From contig NZ_CP092968.1 in the NCBI RefSeq assembly GCF_027571405.1, positions 1,736,001 to 1,800,000 of the forward strand: DNA of 64,000 nucleotides, in the 5' to 3' direction. The position numbers and the translations under genes were made by a program. Within the stretch, counting starts at the first letter, position 1, and every line of letters begins with the position of its first letter. The notes beneath the pieces are model-generated. The model did not search any database. It had not been told where the DNA came from and saw only the letters and a list, made by a program, of their open reading frames with translations. Below, one piece after another: positions 25,470 through 33,514 of this stretch. The stretch is from Methylocystis parvus OBBP. GTDB taxonomy: Bacteria > Pseudomonadota > Alphaproteobacteria > Rhizobiales > Beijerinckiaceae.

Positions 25470-26222
25470 ATGACCGATATGGCCGAATTGCAGCGTCGCA
25501 AGAAACTCATCAACGAAGCCATCGTCTTCGTCGATCCCGACGCTTTCATCGCCAGCTATCCGGGCTGGCTCGAAATTACGACCTTCATCACGGCGCTGCG
25601 GGCAGGCGACGTCCAAGCCCCGGCCGACGGCGTGACGCCGCAATTGACCGCACAGCAGATGAAGGGCGGCGTCGCTGCCAAATATGGCAACGACGCCGTC
25701 TTCGCCTTTTGCATGACCGCGGCGCTCAAGGGCGACAAGGCGGCGGTCGAGAAGGTCGAGAAGGCGCTGACCGAAAGCCTCGGGGCGGACTTCCCGGGTT
25801 CGGTCGCCTTCTGGCCGTTCCGCTCGGCCAACGACGCGCCGATCAGCCTGGAAGATCACGTCGGCGCGGCCGCCTTTAAGATGCTCGCCGGCGACATCCC
25901 GCCGCCGCCCATGCGCGCGCGCGAAAACTGGAATGCGGGGCTGCGCTTCTTCGAAAAGGCGCGCCAATCCAATTTCGCGCAGGAGATCATCTATCCGCTC
26001 GCCGTCTGGACGCGCGCCAAATGGGGCGAAACGCTGGAGAAGGGCGTGGCCTTTCTGGCGCATATCGAGGACAGCGTGCCCGCGCTGCAGGGATGCCTGG
26101 CCGAAGCGCGCAACGATCAGGCCTTCGTCGCGAATATGCTGCTGACGATGGCGCCGGCGCTCGAACAGGATCTGAGCGACGATATGGCGGGCTTTCTGCG
26201 CTCGCTGGCGCGGCGCGTGTAG
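25470..26222 (+). CDS. Unknown soluble protein downstream of Rieske gene
   Basis: A 250-residue protein that I do not recognise. It looks helical and cytoplasmic: no signal peptide, no membrane segment and no cysteine cluster (two isolated Cys). Notable stretches are EAIVFVDPDAFIASYPGWLE near the N-terminus, FPGSVAFWPFRSANDAPISL in the middle and a PPPP run before MRARENWNAG. It begins 13 bp after the Rieske gene with GGGAGAA in the gap as a ribosome binding site, so the two products may act together, for instance as oxygenase helper and partner. That is conjecture from position. Confidence 0.65.
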   Translation: MTDMAELQRRKKLINEAIVFVDPDAFIASYPGWLEITTFITALRAGDVQAPADGVTPQLTAQQMKGGVAAKYGNDAVFAFCMTAALKGDKAAVEKVEKALTESLGADFPGSVAFWPFRSANDAPISLEDHVGAAAFKMLAGDIPPPPMRARENWNAGLRFFEKARQSNFAQEIIYPLAVWTRAKWGETLEKGVAFLAHIEDSVPALQGCLAEARNDQAFVANMLLTMAPALEQDLSDDMAGFLRSLARRV

Positions 26223-26353
26223 CGCGCGCGCCAATACCGCTCGACCGGCCAGGAAAACAAGAAAACCGCTTCCGCGATTCAGCGCCGGGCCGGATCGGGG
26301 AAGCGGCGCGCGGATGACGGGCGGCGGGGCCTCGTCATCGAAACATCATACAT

Positions 26354-26419
26354 CCGTCACGCAAGCTCTATTCAACCGTCACGCAAACGCAGTCGCAACG
26401 TCGCGAAAACGCAGCCGAA
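26354..26419 (+). repeat. Three 22-bp imperfect direct repeats upstream of PAP2 gene
   Basis: Units start at 26354 (CCGTCACGCAA), 26376 (CCGTCACGCAA, identical) and 26398 (ACGTCGCGAAA). The half-units between them (GCTCTATTCAA, ACGCAGTCGCA, ACGCAGCCGAA) keep an 11-bp spacing overall. Direct repeats with 11-bp periodicity about 20-80 bp before a start codon resemble PhoB-type Pho boxes (CTGTCAT-like repeats every 11 bp). The consensus match is weak, so other activators are possible. Confidence 0.5.
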
Positions 26420-26437
26420 CGCGTCTAACAATCGGTT

Positions 26438-27043
26438 ATGGCGTTTACGACGGACCTCGCGGCAAAGCTGACGCGCGACGCGTCATCCCAACCGCATAAC
26501 GGCCTCACGGCTCTGTGGCTTCAACGCTTTTTCGCGGCTGATCTCGCCGCGGTGCATTTCTTCTCCCGCTGGGCGCAGCCGGCCGCGATCCGCTATCTCG
26601 CCATTGGCGTGAGCAAGCTCGGCAATGGCTGGATCTATCTCATCCTGCTGCCGCTCGTCTTCTGGGGTCTGGGCTGGAACGGCTGGCATGTCGTTCTGCT
26701 CGCCGGCCTCAACGCCGCGCTGCTGCATACGCTCTATCCGATCATCAAGCGCCGCTTTCGCCGCAAGCGCCCCTATCATGTCGACGCGCGCCTGCCGTCG
26801 CTTCTCAAGACGCTCGACGAGCACAGCTTTCCGAGCGGCCACGCCATGACGATCACCGGCGTTCTTGCGCCCATCGTGCTCGCCTGGCCCACCATGACGG
26901 TTTCGGCGGTGATCATCGTCCTGTCCATGGCGTGGTCGCGCATCGCCACGGCGCATCATTACCCGACGGATGTGATCGCCGGCGTCGCGCTCGCAGTCGC
27001 ACTGGCCTTTCCGCTGTCGAGCTACGCGCTCTCCTTCTTCTGA
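26438..27043 (+). CDS. PAP2-family membrane phosphatase
   Basis: A 201-residue integral membrane phosphatase of the PAP2/acid phosphatase superfamily. The three active-site motifs are present: KRRFRRKRPY (KX6RP), FPSGHAMT (PSGH) and SRIATAHHYPTDVIAG (SRX5HX3D). Hydrophobic segments flank them (WIYLILLPLVFWGLGW, VVLLAGLNAALLHTL, GVLAPIVLAWPTMTVSAVIIV, GVALAVALAFPLSSYAL). Members dephosphorylate lipid phosphates such as phosphatidate or undecaprenyl pyrophosphate, or lipid A. The specific substrate is not evident. The gene is preceded by 22-bp direct repeats that may control it. Confidence 0.92.
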   Translation: MAFTTDLAAKLTRDASSQPHNGLTALWLQRFFAADLAAVHFFSRWAQPAAIRYLAIGVSKLGNGWIYLILLPLVFWGLGWNGWHVVLLAGLNAALLHTLYPIIKRRFRRKRPYHVDARLPSLLKTLDEHSFPSGHAMTITGVLAPIVLAWPTMTVSAVIIVLSMAWSRIATAHHYPTDVIAGVALAVALAFPLSSYALSFF

Positions 27044-27269
27044 ACGCGGCGCTCGCGGCGCGGTTCGCCCCTCAGCGTTCCGAACAGGTTTTCGCCTCTT
27101 CCCGGCAGGCGGGCCACGTCTTGCGTCAGACGAAAGGCCGCCCGCAGGCGAGGCAGATTTTCTCAGCCAAATAAAGCTTGCCGCGCGCGCCCGGGCTCTG
27201 TCGAGGCTTGGACATGAGCTTTACGTGGCGCGCGCGGTCTCGCGCGCAAGAGACCCGGAGAGAGCCGGG

Positions 27270-27860
27270 TCAGGCGGCGCGCGGCAATGTAAGGGAGACG
27301 TCGCGCGGCGCGGCGCTCACCCGGCCGCTGGCGCCTTCCAGCGCGCCCGAAGCCAGCTCCAGACCAAGGAAACGCGCGCGCTCCACCGGCCCCGGCATGA
27401 CGAGCTTTTCCGTGAACCGCCGCTCGAAGCCGAAGCGGCGATAATAGGGCTCGTCGCCGACGAGCAGCACGGCGCGATGGCCGAGCGCCTGCGCGCGAGC
27501 GAGCGCCGCGCGCATCATCCCGGCCCCCAGGCCGAGCGCCCGCGCATGTTCCGCCACAGCGAGCGGGCCGAGAAGCAGAGCGGGACGGCGCCCGCCGGCG
27601 AAAATCGGCCAAAGACGGATCGTCGCGATGAGATCGCCCGCCTCGTCCTTTGCGACCAGCGCCAGTCCCGTCGCGGGCGCGGCGCCTTCGCGCAGGCGTT
27701 CGCAAGTCTTCAGGAATCGCGCCGGGCCGAAGGATGCGTCGAGCAAAGCTTCGCGCGCCGCGACGTCGGCCGGCGTCTCGTCGAGAACGGCAAAGGAAGG
27801 ACGCGTCAGCAGCGCGGGAGCGACGGGCGCATAAGAGGGGGCATGAAGTTCAAAGGTCAT
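27270..27860 (-). CDS. GNAT family N-acetyltransferase
   Basis: A 196-residue protein. The acetyl-CoA-binding motif A is seen as LLGPLAVAEHARALGLGAGMMRAALARA (about residues 94-121), followed by VLLVGDEPYYRRFGFERRF, the usual YxxxGF element. The form LGPLAV...GIG and GDxxYYxRFGF is that of the YhbS-like subgroup. It has an N-terminal extension of about 30 residues before the core. No operon partner. The acceptor substrate is unknown. Confidence 0.88.
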   Translation of the reverse strand: MTFELHAPSYAPVAPALLTRPSFAVLDETPADVAAREALLDASFGPARFLKTCERLREGAAPATGLALVAKDEAGDLIATIRLWPIFAGGRRPALLLGPLAVAEHARALGLGAGMMRAALARAQALGHRAVLLVGDEPYYRRFGFERRFTEKLVMPGPVERARFLGLELASGALEGASGRVSAAPRDVSLTLPRAA

Positions 27861-28189
27861 CTGTTCCTCCTCGAGAGGACAAGCGACCCTCGCGCCTGAC
27901 GCGCTTGCGATAAGCGCGCCCGCCGTACGGGACTGTTACAGGGGTTATTGCCCTCCCGCTTCCGGGAGAGACGATTTTCGCCGGCTAACGGAGCTTGCCG
28001 ATCAGCCAGTCGAGCTATTGCGCGACGTCCATCAGGAACCATGTCGCGATGAAGAAGCCGGCGAAGCTCAGCTCCTTCAAATGAGCGAGCAGAGCCCGCC
28101 TCGCCAATGCGGCGAGAGCGCCCGGCGCCTTTTCGGTTCGCTTATCCTTCGAGAAGGCCCCTTCGGGCCTCCTCGGGACGAGGCGACAC
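27861..28189. other. Gene-poor stretch with hairpins and a short broken reading frame
   Basis: This 329-bp gap has no convincing gene. It holds a perfect palindrome GCGCTT-GCGAT-AAGCGC (27901-27917) and a GGCCC-CTTC-GGGCC hairpin near 28160, flanked by CTTCGAGAAGG-like sequence typical of rhizobial intergenic repeats. On the minus strand a short frame without an ATG start, ending at a TAG at 28015-28017, reads LLAHLKELSFAGFFIATWF and then LMDVAQ. That could be the remnant of a small membrane-protein gene. Confidence 0.4.
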
Positions 28190-29335
28190 TCAGATGATGA
28201 ACGTCTCGAGCGGCGGGAAGCCGTTGAAGCCGACGGCCGAATAGGTCGTCGTATAGGCGCCCGTCCCTTCGATCAGAACCTTCGTTCCGATCTCGAGCGA
28301 GATCGGCAGATCGTAAGGCTTCTTCTCATAGAGAACGTCCACCGAGTCGCAGCTCGGACCGGCGATGACGCAAGGCGAGACCGGCGCGCCGTCCGCCTCC
28401 GTGCGGATCGGATAGCGGATCATCTCGTCGATCGTCTCGGCGAGGCCGTTGAACTTGCCGATGTCGAGATAGACCCAGCGCAGTTCGCCCTCGGCTTGCG
28501 ACTTCTTCGAGATCAGCACGACCTCCGCCTCGATCGTCCCGGCATTGCCGACCATGCCGCGGCCCGGCTCGATGATCGTCTCCGGAATGCGGTTGCCGAA
28601 ATGCTTCGACAGCGCGCGGAAGATCGCCTCGCCATAGCGCTTCACCGCCGGCACGTTCTTCAGATATTTCGTCGGGAAGCCGCCGCCGAGATTGACCATC
28701 TGAAGATGGACGCCGCGCTCCGCGAGCTCGCGGAAGATGTCCGACGCCGACTTCAGCGCGCCGTCCCATTTGCGCGGGTCGGTCTGCTGCGAGCCGACAT
28801 GGAAGGACACGCCGTAAGCCTGCAGGCCGAGACGATGCGCATGCTCCAGAACGGTCGTCGCCATCTCCGGCGCGCAGCCGAATTTGCGGGAGAGCGGCCA
28901 TTCGGCGCCCGAGCCGTCGCAGAGAATGCGGCAGAACACCTTGGAGCCCGGCGCGGCGCGCGCGATCTTCTCGACCTCTTCGACGCAGTCCACCGCGAAG
29001 AGGCGGATGCCATATTCGTAAGCGCGCGCGATGTCGCGCTCCTTCTTGATCGTATTGCCGAAGGAGATGCGATCGGGCGTGGCGCCGGCGGCGAGCGTCT
29101 GCTCGATCTCCGGCACGGAGGCCGTGTCGAAGCAGGAGCCGAGCGAGGCGAGCAGCGAGAGGACTTCCGGCGCCGGATTGGCCTTCACGGCATAGAAGAC
29201 GCGCGTGTCGGGAAGCGACTTTGAGAAGCCGAGATAGTTCTCGCGAACGACGTCGAGATCGACCACGAGGCAGGGACCGTTGTCGCGGCCCGCGCGGCGG
29301 CGCTCGGCGAGGAAGTCTTGGATACGGTCGGTCAT
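28190..29335 (-). CDS. Ornithine decarboxylase (alanine racemase-fold)
   Basis: A 381-residue PLP-dependent fold III decarboxylase making putrescine from ornithine, possibly also acting on lysine. The PLP lysine is in RVFYAVKANPAPEVL (about residue 52), the phosphate-binding glycine-rich loop in NLGGGFPTKY, and the EPGRGMVGNAGTI segment binds the phosphate as well. The C-terminal substrate-site CDSVDVLYE with the catalytic Cys is intact. I chose ATG 29335 (MTDRIQDFLAERR); an upstream in-frame extension of 64 codons runs through the leader and looks non-coding. A long untranslated leader precedes it, consistent with polyamine-responsive control. Confidence 0.93.
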   Translation of the reverse strand: MTDRIQDFLAERRRAGRDNGPCLVVDLDVVRENYLGFSKSLPDTRVFYAVKANPAPEVLSLLASLGSCFDTASVPEIEQTLAAGATPDRISFGNTIKKERDIARAYEYGIRLFAVDCVEEVEKIARAAPGSKVFCRILCDGSGAEWPLSRKFGCAPEMATTVLEHAHRLGLQAYGVSFHVGSQQTDPRKWDGALKSASDIFRELAERGVHLQMVNLGGGFPTKYLKNVPAVKRYGEAIFRALSKHFGNRIPETIIEPGRGMVGNAGTIEAEVVLISKKSQAEGELRWVYLDIGKFNGLAETIDEMIRYPIRTEADGAPVSPCVIAGPSCDSVDVLYEKKPYDLPISLEIGTKVLIEGTGAYTTTYSAVGFNGFPPLETFII

Positions 29336-29825
29336 TGCGGCATCCCCTTCGAAGGGCGCGGGTCGAGCCGCGCCAGGAACCAGATTTTGCTTCGGCGGAT
29401 GCACGACGCCGTTCCCTCTCGCGCGGTGGAAGACGCGACGAAGGTTGAATGCGCCAGCAATCCAGGATCGCTTCACGCTTGCGCGCTGGACGATCCGGTG
29501 ATGCGCCGTTGGCCGGTCAGACGACAAAAGACACGCGCAAGCGCATGTCGATTACGTTCCGAACAGCCATCGATTGGAAGGGGGGAACCCCGTCCGCACG
29601 CCCGGCAAGAAAGACAAGCCTCTTCGGTGCGTCGGCCTTTGGAGGAGCCGACAGAGACCAAAAAAGCCCGGTCCGTCGTTGCTTTAAGTCGCGATCCTCC
29701 GTTGAGGGCGGAGTTCGCCGGTTCGCCTCCGGCTGCCGGTTTTACTCGGGCGGTTGACCGGCCTCTTGTCCGGATCCCCGTCCACCGACACACGACCACA
29801 GGCACGTGCGATTTGGGCAAATCCG
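29336..29825 (-). promoter_or_regulatory. Long 5' leader of ornithine decarboxylase, candidate speF-type RNA element
   Basis: The 688 bp between this gene and the divergent opgG gene hold no other gene I can support. About 490 nt of it would be transcribed as leader from the candidate promoter at 29826-29853. Alphaproteobacterial ornithine decarboxylase genes are known to carry a conserved structured leader, the speF motif (an Rfam family). I identify this by position, length and an internal short reading frame, not by matching the consensus structure. Confidence 0.4.
29517..29546 (-). CDS. Candidate 9-codon leader peptide upstream of ornithine decarboxylase
   Basis: ATG at 29546 encodes MRLRVSFVV and stops at TGA (29517-29519), about 180 nt before the decarboxylase start. 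Two arginines among the first four residues would be a sensible sensor in a polyamine-regulated leader, since ornithine and arginine metabolism are linked. Regulatory peptides of this type (SpeFL in enterobacteria) are known upstream of ornithine decarboxylases, but this sequence is not homologous to that one. Translation is unproven. Confidence 0.3.
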   Translation of the reverse strand: MRLRVSFVV

Positions 29826-29853
29826 TAGATACGCCGATTTTGACGGGTGACAA
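29826..29853 (-). promoter_or_regulatory. Candidate sigma-70 promoter for the decarboxylase leader
   Basis: On the minus strand TTGTCA (29848-29853) is followed after 16 bp by TATCTA (29826-29831). The -35 is a good match and the -10 a weak one. It would give a leader of about 480 nt. The region is also locally AT-richer than its surroundings. Confidence 0.3.
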
Positions 29854-30023
29854 GTATTTTTTAGGGCTCCGGATCGATTATTTCGCCCGGCAGCAAATCG
29901 GACACAGTCCTTGGCTGCGTCGCAGCAACGCTCATCCTTGCGGAACTGTGACGATCCCGCTAAGCAGTCCCCTTCGCGCCAGCTCGTAATAGGCGAAAAG
30001 AAGGCGCTTTTCCGGTATCTCGC

Positions 30024-31586
30024 ATGAAGAAGCTCTCCCGGCGCCGGATGATTGGCGCCCTGGCCGCGACAGGCGCCCAGATCGCATTCCCGGCGCGGGG
30101 CGACAGCCCGATCACGTCGCCCAGATTCGGCTTCGACGACGTCGTCGCGCGCGCGCGCGCCTTGCTGGCGGCCCCGTTCGAGGATGTTGTTCCGCGCCTG
30201 CCCGACCCGTTCGATTCGCTCGACTTCGACGCGTGGCGCAACATCAAATTCAAGCCCGACCACGCCATTTTCGGCAACCTGCCCGGCGCCTTCCAGATCC
30301 AGGCCTTCCATCTGGGCTTTCTCTATCGCCGCCCGGTGACGGTGAACACGATCCGCGACGGCATCGCCGCGCCTATTCCCTATTCGACCGCCATGTTCGA
30401 CTATGGGAGGCTGAAGGTCGACAAGCCTTTGCCGATCAACACCGGTTTCGCTGGTTTTCGCCTCAACTTCCCGGTCAACGACCCGCATGTTTATGACGAG
30501 GCGATCTCCTTCGTCGGCGCGAGCTATTTCCGCTTCCTGGGCCGCGATCAGCAATATGGACTCTCCGCGCGCGGCCTTTGCGTCGAGGCCGGCACGAGCA
30601 GGGAGACCTTCCCCTTCTTCCGCGAATTCTGGGTGGAGACGCCTGCGGCGGGCGGCAATCGGGCGACGATCTACGCGCTTCTCGACGGCGAAGCGGCGAC
30701 CGGCGCCTATCGTTTCGACCTGACCATCGGCCAGGAAAGCGCGGTCGACGTGCAGGCGACGGTCTTCCCGCGCCGCGCGGGCGTGAAGTTCGGCCTCGCG
30801 CCGCTCACCTCCATGTATCTGACCGGCGAGAACGACCGCCGCGTGCGCGACGGCTTCCGCAGCGAATTGCACGATTCGGACGGGCTGCTCATCCACAACG
30901 GCGCGGATGAATGGCTATGGCGGCCGCTCGGCAATCCAGCCCGCGAGCGCATGTCCTCCTTCCTGGACAAAAATGTGCGCGGCTACGGATTGCTGCAGCG
31001 CGACCGCACTTTCGAATCCTATCAGGACCTCGACCTCGCCTATCAGAACCGCCCCAGCTATTACGTCGAGCCCGCAGGCGATTGGGGCGAGGGCCATGTC
31101 GAGCTGATCGAGCTGCCGACATCCGACGAAACGAACGACAATATCGTCGCGAGCTGGACGCCCGCGACCCCGCCGGAGCCCGGCAATCCCTTCTCCTTCG
31201 CCTATCGCATCACCTCCGGCCTCGACATGCCGCGCCTCGCGCCCAATGGCCGGGTCGTGCATACATTCGAGGCGCCAGCGCGCGCGCTCGGCTCCTCGGA
31301 GCCGGAAGATCCGGGCGCGCGCCGCTTCCTCGTGGATTTCGCCGGCGGCGATCTCGGCTATTACGTCGCCGATCCGAGCCAGGTCGAAGCTGTCGGGGGC
31401 GCGTCGAAGGGCAAGGTGCTGCGCACCATCGTGACCGCGAACCAGCACATTGACGGCTTGCGCGTGCTCTTCGATGTAAGGCTCAAGCCGGGCGAAACGG
31501 CCGACCTGCGTCTTTTCCTGCGCGCCAATGGGCGCACGCTGACGGAAACCTGGACGATGCCCTGGTCGGCGCCGACCGGCACCTGA
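30024..31586 (+). CDS. Periplasmic glucan biosynthesis protein OpgG/OpgD (MdoG family)
   Basis: A 520-residue exported protein of the MdoG family, which shapes osmoregulated periplasmic glucans made by OpgH. The N-terminus KKLSRRRMIGALAATGAQIA is a twin-arginine-like signal, as in OpgD. The mature protein begins with FGFDDVVARARALLAAPFE and has the family core WRNIKFKPDHAIF, FFREFWVETP, NRPSYYVEPAGDWGEGHVEL and NDNIVASWTP. It is a full-length family member. No opgH glucosyltransferase is adjacent, although the family is usually paired with one, so the partner must lie elsewhere or be absent. Confidence 0.92.
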   Translation: MKKLSRRRMIGALAATGAQIAFPARGDSPITSPRFGFDDVVARARALLAAPFEDVVPRLPDPFDSLDFDAWRNIKFKPDHAIFGNLPGAFQIQAFHLGFLYRRPVTVNTIRDGIAAPIPYSTAMFDYGRLKVDKPLPINTGFAGFRLNFPVNDPHVYDEAISFVGASYFRFLGRDQQYGLSARGLCVEAGTSRETFPFFREFWVETPAAGGNRATIYALLDGEAATGAYRFDLTIGQESAVDVQATVFPRRAGVKFGLAPLTSMYLTGENDRRVRDGFRSELHDSDGLLIHNGADEWLWRPLGNPARERMSSFLDKNVRGYGLLQRDRTFESYQDLDLAYQNRPSYYVEPAGDWGEGHVELIELPTSDETNDNIVASWTPATPPEPGNPFSFAYRITSGLDMPRLAPNGRVVHTFEAPARALGSSEPEDPGARRFLVDFAGGDLGYYVADPSQVEAVGGASKGKVLRTIVTANQHIDGLRVLFDVRLKPGETADLRLFLRANGRTLTETWTMPWSAPTGT

Positions 31587-31587
31587 G

Positions 31588-31737
31588 TCAGGCGGGCAGG
31601 AACAGCCCGCCGATGAGGAGCGCCATGGCGGCGAGCAGCACAGCCAGATAGGGCCAGGAAATTCTCGGCTTCGACAGATAGCACCGCATCATGGCGACGA
31701 GCGCCGGATCGGTTTGCTGCTGTTTCATCTCGGCCAT
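31588..31737 (-). CDS. Possible 49-residue single-span membrane protein
   Basis: A short frame from ATG 31737: MAEMKQQQTDPALVAMMRCY then a hydrophobic C-terminal span WPYLAVLLAAMALLIGGLFL. It fills the gap between the opgG stop and the terminator of the DUF1254 gene. There is no strong ribosome binding site, so support is the polar head plus clean hydrophobic tail only. Confidence 0.4.
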   Translation of the reverse strand: MAEMKQQQTDPALVAMMRCYLSKPRISWPYLAVLLAAMALLIGGLFLPA

Positions 31738-31805
31738 GAGAACACGCTGTCTTTCATTTGCCGGCGTTCGGCGAAAACCATCGTCCAGAGTTCATCGCCG
31801 AGGCG

Positions 31806-31833
31806 AAAAAAGGGAGAGGCTCGCCCTCTCCCT
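31806..31833 (-). terminator. Rho-independent terminator of the DUF1254 gene
   Basis: On the minus strand a 9-bp perfect stem AGGGAGAGG / CCTCTCCCT with a 5-nt loop is followed at once by six T residues (31806-31811 on the plus strand are A). It lies 12 bp after the stop codon of the DUF1254 gene. Confidence 0.9.
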
Positions 31834-31845
31834 TTCAGCCGGCGC

Positions 31846-33294
31846 TTACTGAACCTGCTTCACCGCCGGCGGCTGCCAGCTTCCGTCGATGATGGACGGC
31901 GCCTTCTCCGTCGGCCAATACATGCGCAAGGTCGCGCTGAAATCCTTGTCATTCGCCGGCAGCCAATTGGCTTCCTTGTCCTTGCCCGGCGAGTCGTGCT
32001 GGACATAGAGATCGAGCGAACCGTCCTTGTTCTTCTTGAGCGGCATCCAGCTGCTGATCGCGTAGCGATTGATGGGATTGGCCACGAAGAACGAGTCCGG
32101 ATTGTACATCGTGACCGACCAGAAGGCGTTGACCGGCGGCAACGCGCCCTTGTCGAAATGGATGACATATTTATTCGCGCCGTTGAGCGGCTTGCCCTCG
32201 CCATCCACAAAGGCGGAGGGATAGACCGCGTCCTGCGGCAGATTGGCGCCGAGGCCGATCAGCGCGACGACGGCGCGCGCGCCGTAATCGGAGCCGTAAT
32301 TGCCGAGAACCATTGACGGCACGCGCCAGCCATTGACGGGCGCGCCGGTCTCCTTCGACGCCGCCAGCAGCTTTTCGAAGGCGACCTTCACGGACTGTTC
32401 CAGCCCCTTGGCGACGGCTGGATCGAGCTTGGAGGGATCGAATTTTTCGCCGGGCGCGATGCCGATCGCCTTCAGCTTTTCGAGGACCGGCGCCTCGGAG
32501 GCGGGCGGCGGATTCGATTTCAGCAGCGTCGCCATGAGGTTGAAATAGGCCTCGGCGCTCATTTTCTGAGCCTGCTCGACCGGCGGCGTCTTCATGTCGA
32601 GATCCGGATCGACCTTGCCTTCCGGCGCGGTATAGGGCTTGCCGAAGGCGGAAAGCGGCGTGAGCTTGTAGCCGCTCTGAATCTTGTGCACCGCCGGATA
32701 GTCGCGCGGACCGTTGGTCTGGGTGCGGCCGAGGACCCAGACCATGTTGGTCGGCGCCTTGACCTCGGTCACGCCTTTCGGAAGCGTTCCGGTCCAACCG
32801 GGGCCGGTAATTGCGAAATTGCCGGCCTTCGTCCCCGTCGTGCGCTTGCCCGGCGAGGAGAAGACATTCGTCCAGGCGTCGAGCATCGGCATCAGATAAT
32901 AGCGGCCATGCGTGTCCGGCACGGAGAGCACGATCGGCTCGGCCGAGAGATCGAGAAAAGCCGACGAATAGAGCGTGTCGACATTGGCGCGCACGACGTC
33001 CTTGAAGGACGCGTCGGGAAAGGCTTGCACATTGACGAATTGGTTGACGGGCGCGGCGAAGCCCTCCGGCTTCGCGACATTGGTCGTCTTGGCCTTGGTG
33101 AGGTCCATCATGACGAGCGGCAGGCCGTAGACCACCGCCTCGACGCCGGCCTTCAGCGCCTCCTGGGCCTTGGCGTCGTCAGCTTCGGACTCCACCTTGG
33201 CCGCGTCGGTCGACGAGCCGGCCTGCTTGTCGTTGCAGCCGGCAAGCGCGCCGATGCTGGCGGCGAGAAGAATTGAAACCCATTTCGCGTTCAT
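31846..33294 (-). CDS. DUF1254/DUF1214 domain lipoprotein
   Basis: A 482-residue secreted protein of the DUF1254-DUF1214 family, of unknown function. The N-terminus MNAKWVSILLAASIGALAGC ends in a lipobox (LAGC), so it is predicted to be a lipoprotein. Family features include YGLPLVMMDLTKAKT, NVDTLYSSAFLDLSAEPIVL, GRYYLMPMLDAWTNVFSSPG, and later DKGALPPVNAFWSVTMYN, RYAISSWMPLKKNKDGSLDL and WLPANDKDFSATLRMYWPTE. I chose ATG 33294 because it opens the signal peptide. A strong terminator follows the gene, which appears monocistronic. Confidence 0.92.
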   Translation of the reverse strand: MNAKWVSILLAASIGALAGCNDKQAGSSTDAAKVESEADDAKAQEALKAGVEAVVYGLPLVMMDLTKAKTTNVAKPEGFAAPVNQFVNVQAFPDASFKDVVRANVDTLYSSAFLDLSAEPIVLSVPDTHGRYYLMPMLDAWTNVFSSPGKRTTGTKAGNFAITGPGWTGTLPKGVTEVKAPTNMVWVLGRTQTNGPRDYPAVHKIQSGYKLTPLSAFGKPYTAPEGKVDPDLDMKTPPVEQAQKMSAEAYFNLMATLLKSNPPPASEAPVLEKLKAIGIAPGEKFDPSKLDPAVAKGLEQSVKVAFEKLLAASKETGAPVNGWRVPSMVLGNYGSDYGARAVVALIGLGANLPQDAVYPSAFVDGEGKPLNGANKYVIHFDKGALPPVNAFWSVTMYNPDSFFVANPINRYAISSWMPLKKNKDGSLDLYVQHDSPGKDKEANWLPANDKDFSATLRMYWPTEKAPSIIDGSWQPPAVKQVQ

Positions 33295-33514
33295 GAAGCC
33301 CCCTGGCGGCAATTGGACGCCCGCCGCTCTTTGCAGAAATGAAACGTCGAGATCGAACCGTCGGGAGATATGCGGACGGCGAGAACCGTCCGGAGACGTA
33401 CCACGGAGGCGACGCGATTGCCACGCGGAATGAGGCGCGGCCGGCAGACTAACTTTTCCGGCCGCAAATCTTACTTTTACGGACGCAGTTTCACCGGGAG
33501 TCCGCGCGAACAGG

